Origin: Corynebacterium sp.
Lineage (GTDB): Bacteria > Actinomycetota > Actinomycetes > Mycobacteriales > Mycobacteriaceae
Direction of reading: 5' to 3'
DNA length: 6,149 nt
NCBI GenBank assembly: GCA_030450335.1
Contig: JAKDIS010000138.1
Location: 1-6,149, forward strand
The notes beneath the pieces were generated by a model. That model did not search any database. It had not been told where the DNA came from and worked only from the letters and a program-made list of their open reading frames with translations. Shown here piece by piece: positions 5,500 to 6,149 of this stretch (within the stretch, counting starts at the first letter, position 1; the number at the start of each line of letters is the position of its first letter). A program made the translations under genes and the position numbers.

Positions 5500-6149
5500 G
5501 TGCGTTCCTCCGGGTAGGCGGTCACGGCCAGGAACCTGATGGGCAGTTCGGTCAGCTCGACGGGACCGTGGACTCCCTCACCGTCCAGGAGCAGGGCGTC
5601 TCCGGGGCGCATCCGGTAGTCGGTGTCCTGGTGGCGGTAGGTCATGTCGCCGTCGAGCATGTAGATCAGTTCGGTGCCCGGGTGCTGGAAACGAGGGTGC
5701 GTCTCCGAACGGTCGTGCAGGGTCACGAGCACCGGCTCAAGGTGCGGCCCCGAGGAGGTGTCACCGTGGCCGCGGAAGGATCCGAGCAGTTCGTAGACGT
5801 GGTTGTGACGGGTTCCGCGACCGCTGATGCGGGTGCCGGTGCCGGCGGGGGTGTGGGCGGCGGGGCGTTCGACCTGTGCGTCACGGAACAGGGTCGGCAC
5901 CGGGACGTCGAGTGCCTCGGCGAGGTGCGCCACCGAGGTCAGTGAACAGGAGGTCTGGGCGTTCTCGATCTTCGACAGCATCGCGCGCGACAGTCCCGAA
6001 CGTTCGGCCAGGCCGGTCAGCGACATACCGCGCGAGGTGCGCAGCGCGCGCACGCGACGTCCCAGGCTGACCTCGATCGCCCGGTCGTCGGCGCGGGATT
6101 TCGCGGCGGACGCCGGGTCGATCTCATGGTCCTGTGCGGTGTCCTGTGC
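5496..6149 (-). CDS. HTH-XRE/cupin transcriptional regulator (PuuR-like), start outside window
   Basis: The frame is open from the stop (TGA at 5496-5498) to the right edge, giving 217 residues without ATG, GTG or TTG between 6054 and 6149. A GTG at 6053 exists, but starting there would remove the first part of helix 1. The residues before it (IEVSLGRRVRALRTSRGMS) are typical HTH_3 sequence, so the gene most likely begins beyond the window. The DNA-binding domain spans fragment residues 28-82, with AERSGLSRAMLSKIENAQTS as the helix-turn-helix. The cupin_2 domain spans about 143-212, with HPGTELIYMLDG (H156, E160), RPGDALLLDGEGVHG (H194) and a terminal FLAVTAY strand, and probably senses a small ligand. 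The architecture matches E. coli PuuR and SutR/YdcN-like regulators. It overlaps the PuuD-like gene by 4 bp and presumably controls it and any genes upstream. A repressor role is inferred from PuuR. Confidence 0.87.
   Translation of the reverse strand, partial: AQDTAQDHEIDPASAAKSRADDRAIEVSLGRRVRALRTSRGMSLTGLAERSGLSRAMLSKIENAQTSCSLTSVAHLAEALDVPVPTLFRDAQVERPAAHTPAGTGTRISGRGTRHNHVYELLGSFRGHGDTSSGPHLEPVLVTLHDRSETHPRFQHPGTELIYMLDGDMTYRHQDTDYRMRPGDALLLDGEGVHGPVELTELPIRFLAVTAYPEERT
5506..5511 (-). promoter_or_regulatory. Ribosome binding site deciding the GTG start of the C26 hydrolase
   Basis: On the minus strand GGAGGA lies 6 bases before GTG (5499-5497), inside the end of the regulator gene. It is the strongest Shine-Dalgarno sequence in the window and fixes the start, implying substantial translation of the hydrolase despite the GTG. 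Confidence 0.75.

Noticed and set aside
4465..5517. 350-codon plus-strand frame spanning the mannosyltransferase end and the C26 hydrolase
   Set aside because: It crosses two real genes on different strands, and its product is Arg/Cys/Trp- then His/Gly-rich without domain features.

Overview
The window is about 70% GC by eye and densely packed with genes on both strands. It looks like a high-GC actinobacterium. A GT87 (PimE/MptC-type) membrane mannosyltransferase, which suits the mannolipids of mycolic-acid bacteria, points to the Mycobacteriales, and I lean towards Corynebacterium or a close relative. That placement rests on gene types and composition, not on a database match. I see no RNA genes, insertion sequences, CRISPR array or phage genes.

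Layout. (1) 2-418 (+): 3' end of an unrecognised gene cut by the left edge. (2) 467-1447 (+): a 2-oxoglutarate/Fe(II) dioxygenase of the isopenicillin N synthase-like family, starting at TTG. (3) 1469-2915 (-): a two-gene operon, first a class V aminotransferase (1785-2915), then a small MTH1187/YkoF-type thiamine-binding protein (1469-1780), with 4 bp between them. (4) 2983-3330 (+): a DUF952 protein divergent from that operon. (5) 3441-4727 (+): the GT87 glycosyltransferase. (6) 4735-6149 (-): a Cro/C1-type HTH-cupin regulator cut by the right edge, followed by a class I glutamine amidotransferase-like (peptidase C26, PuuD-like) hydrolase. These two genes overlap by 4 bp.

How they fit together. 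The clearest functional unit is the regulator plus C26 hydrolase at the right end. The pairing resembles PuuR/PuuD of gamma-glutamylated putrescine catabolism, so polyamine or gamma-glutamyl-amine use is the best guess, and the genes that could confirm it would lie outside the window. The aminotransferase and thiamine-binding protein are probably translated from one mRNA, but I know of no established pathway link. The dioxygenase, DUF952 protein and mannosyltransferase look like independent units. Convergent neighbours are very close (21 bp at 1448-1468, 7 bp at 4728-4734), leaving almost no room for terminators.

This is mostly ordinary chromosome. The most unusual points are the dioxygenase lacking the usual 2-oxoglutarate-binding arginine, an in-frame 9-bp tandem repeat inside the C26 hydrolase, and the regulator reading frame that runs off the window edge.
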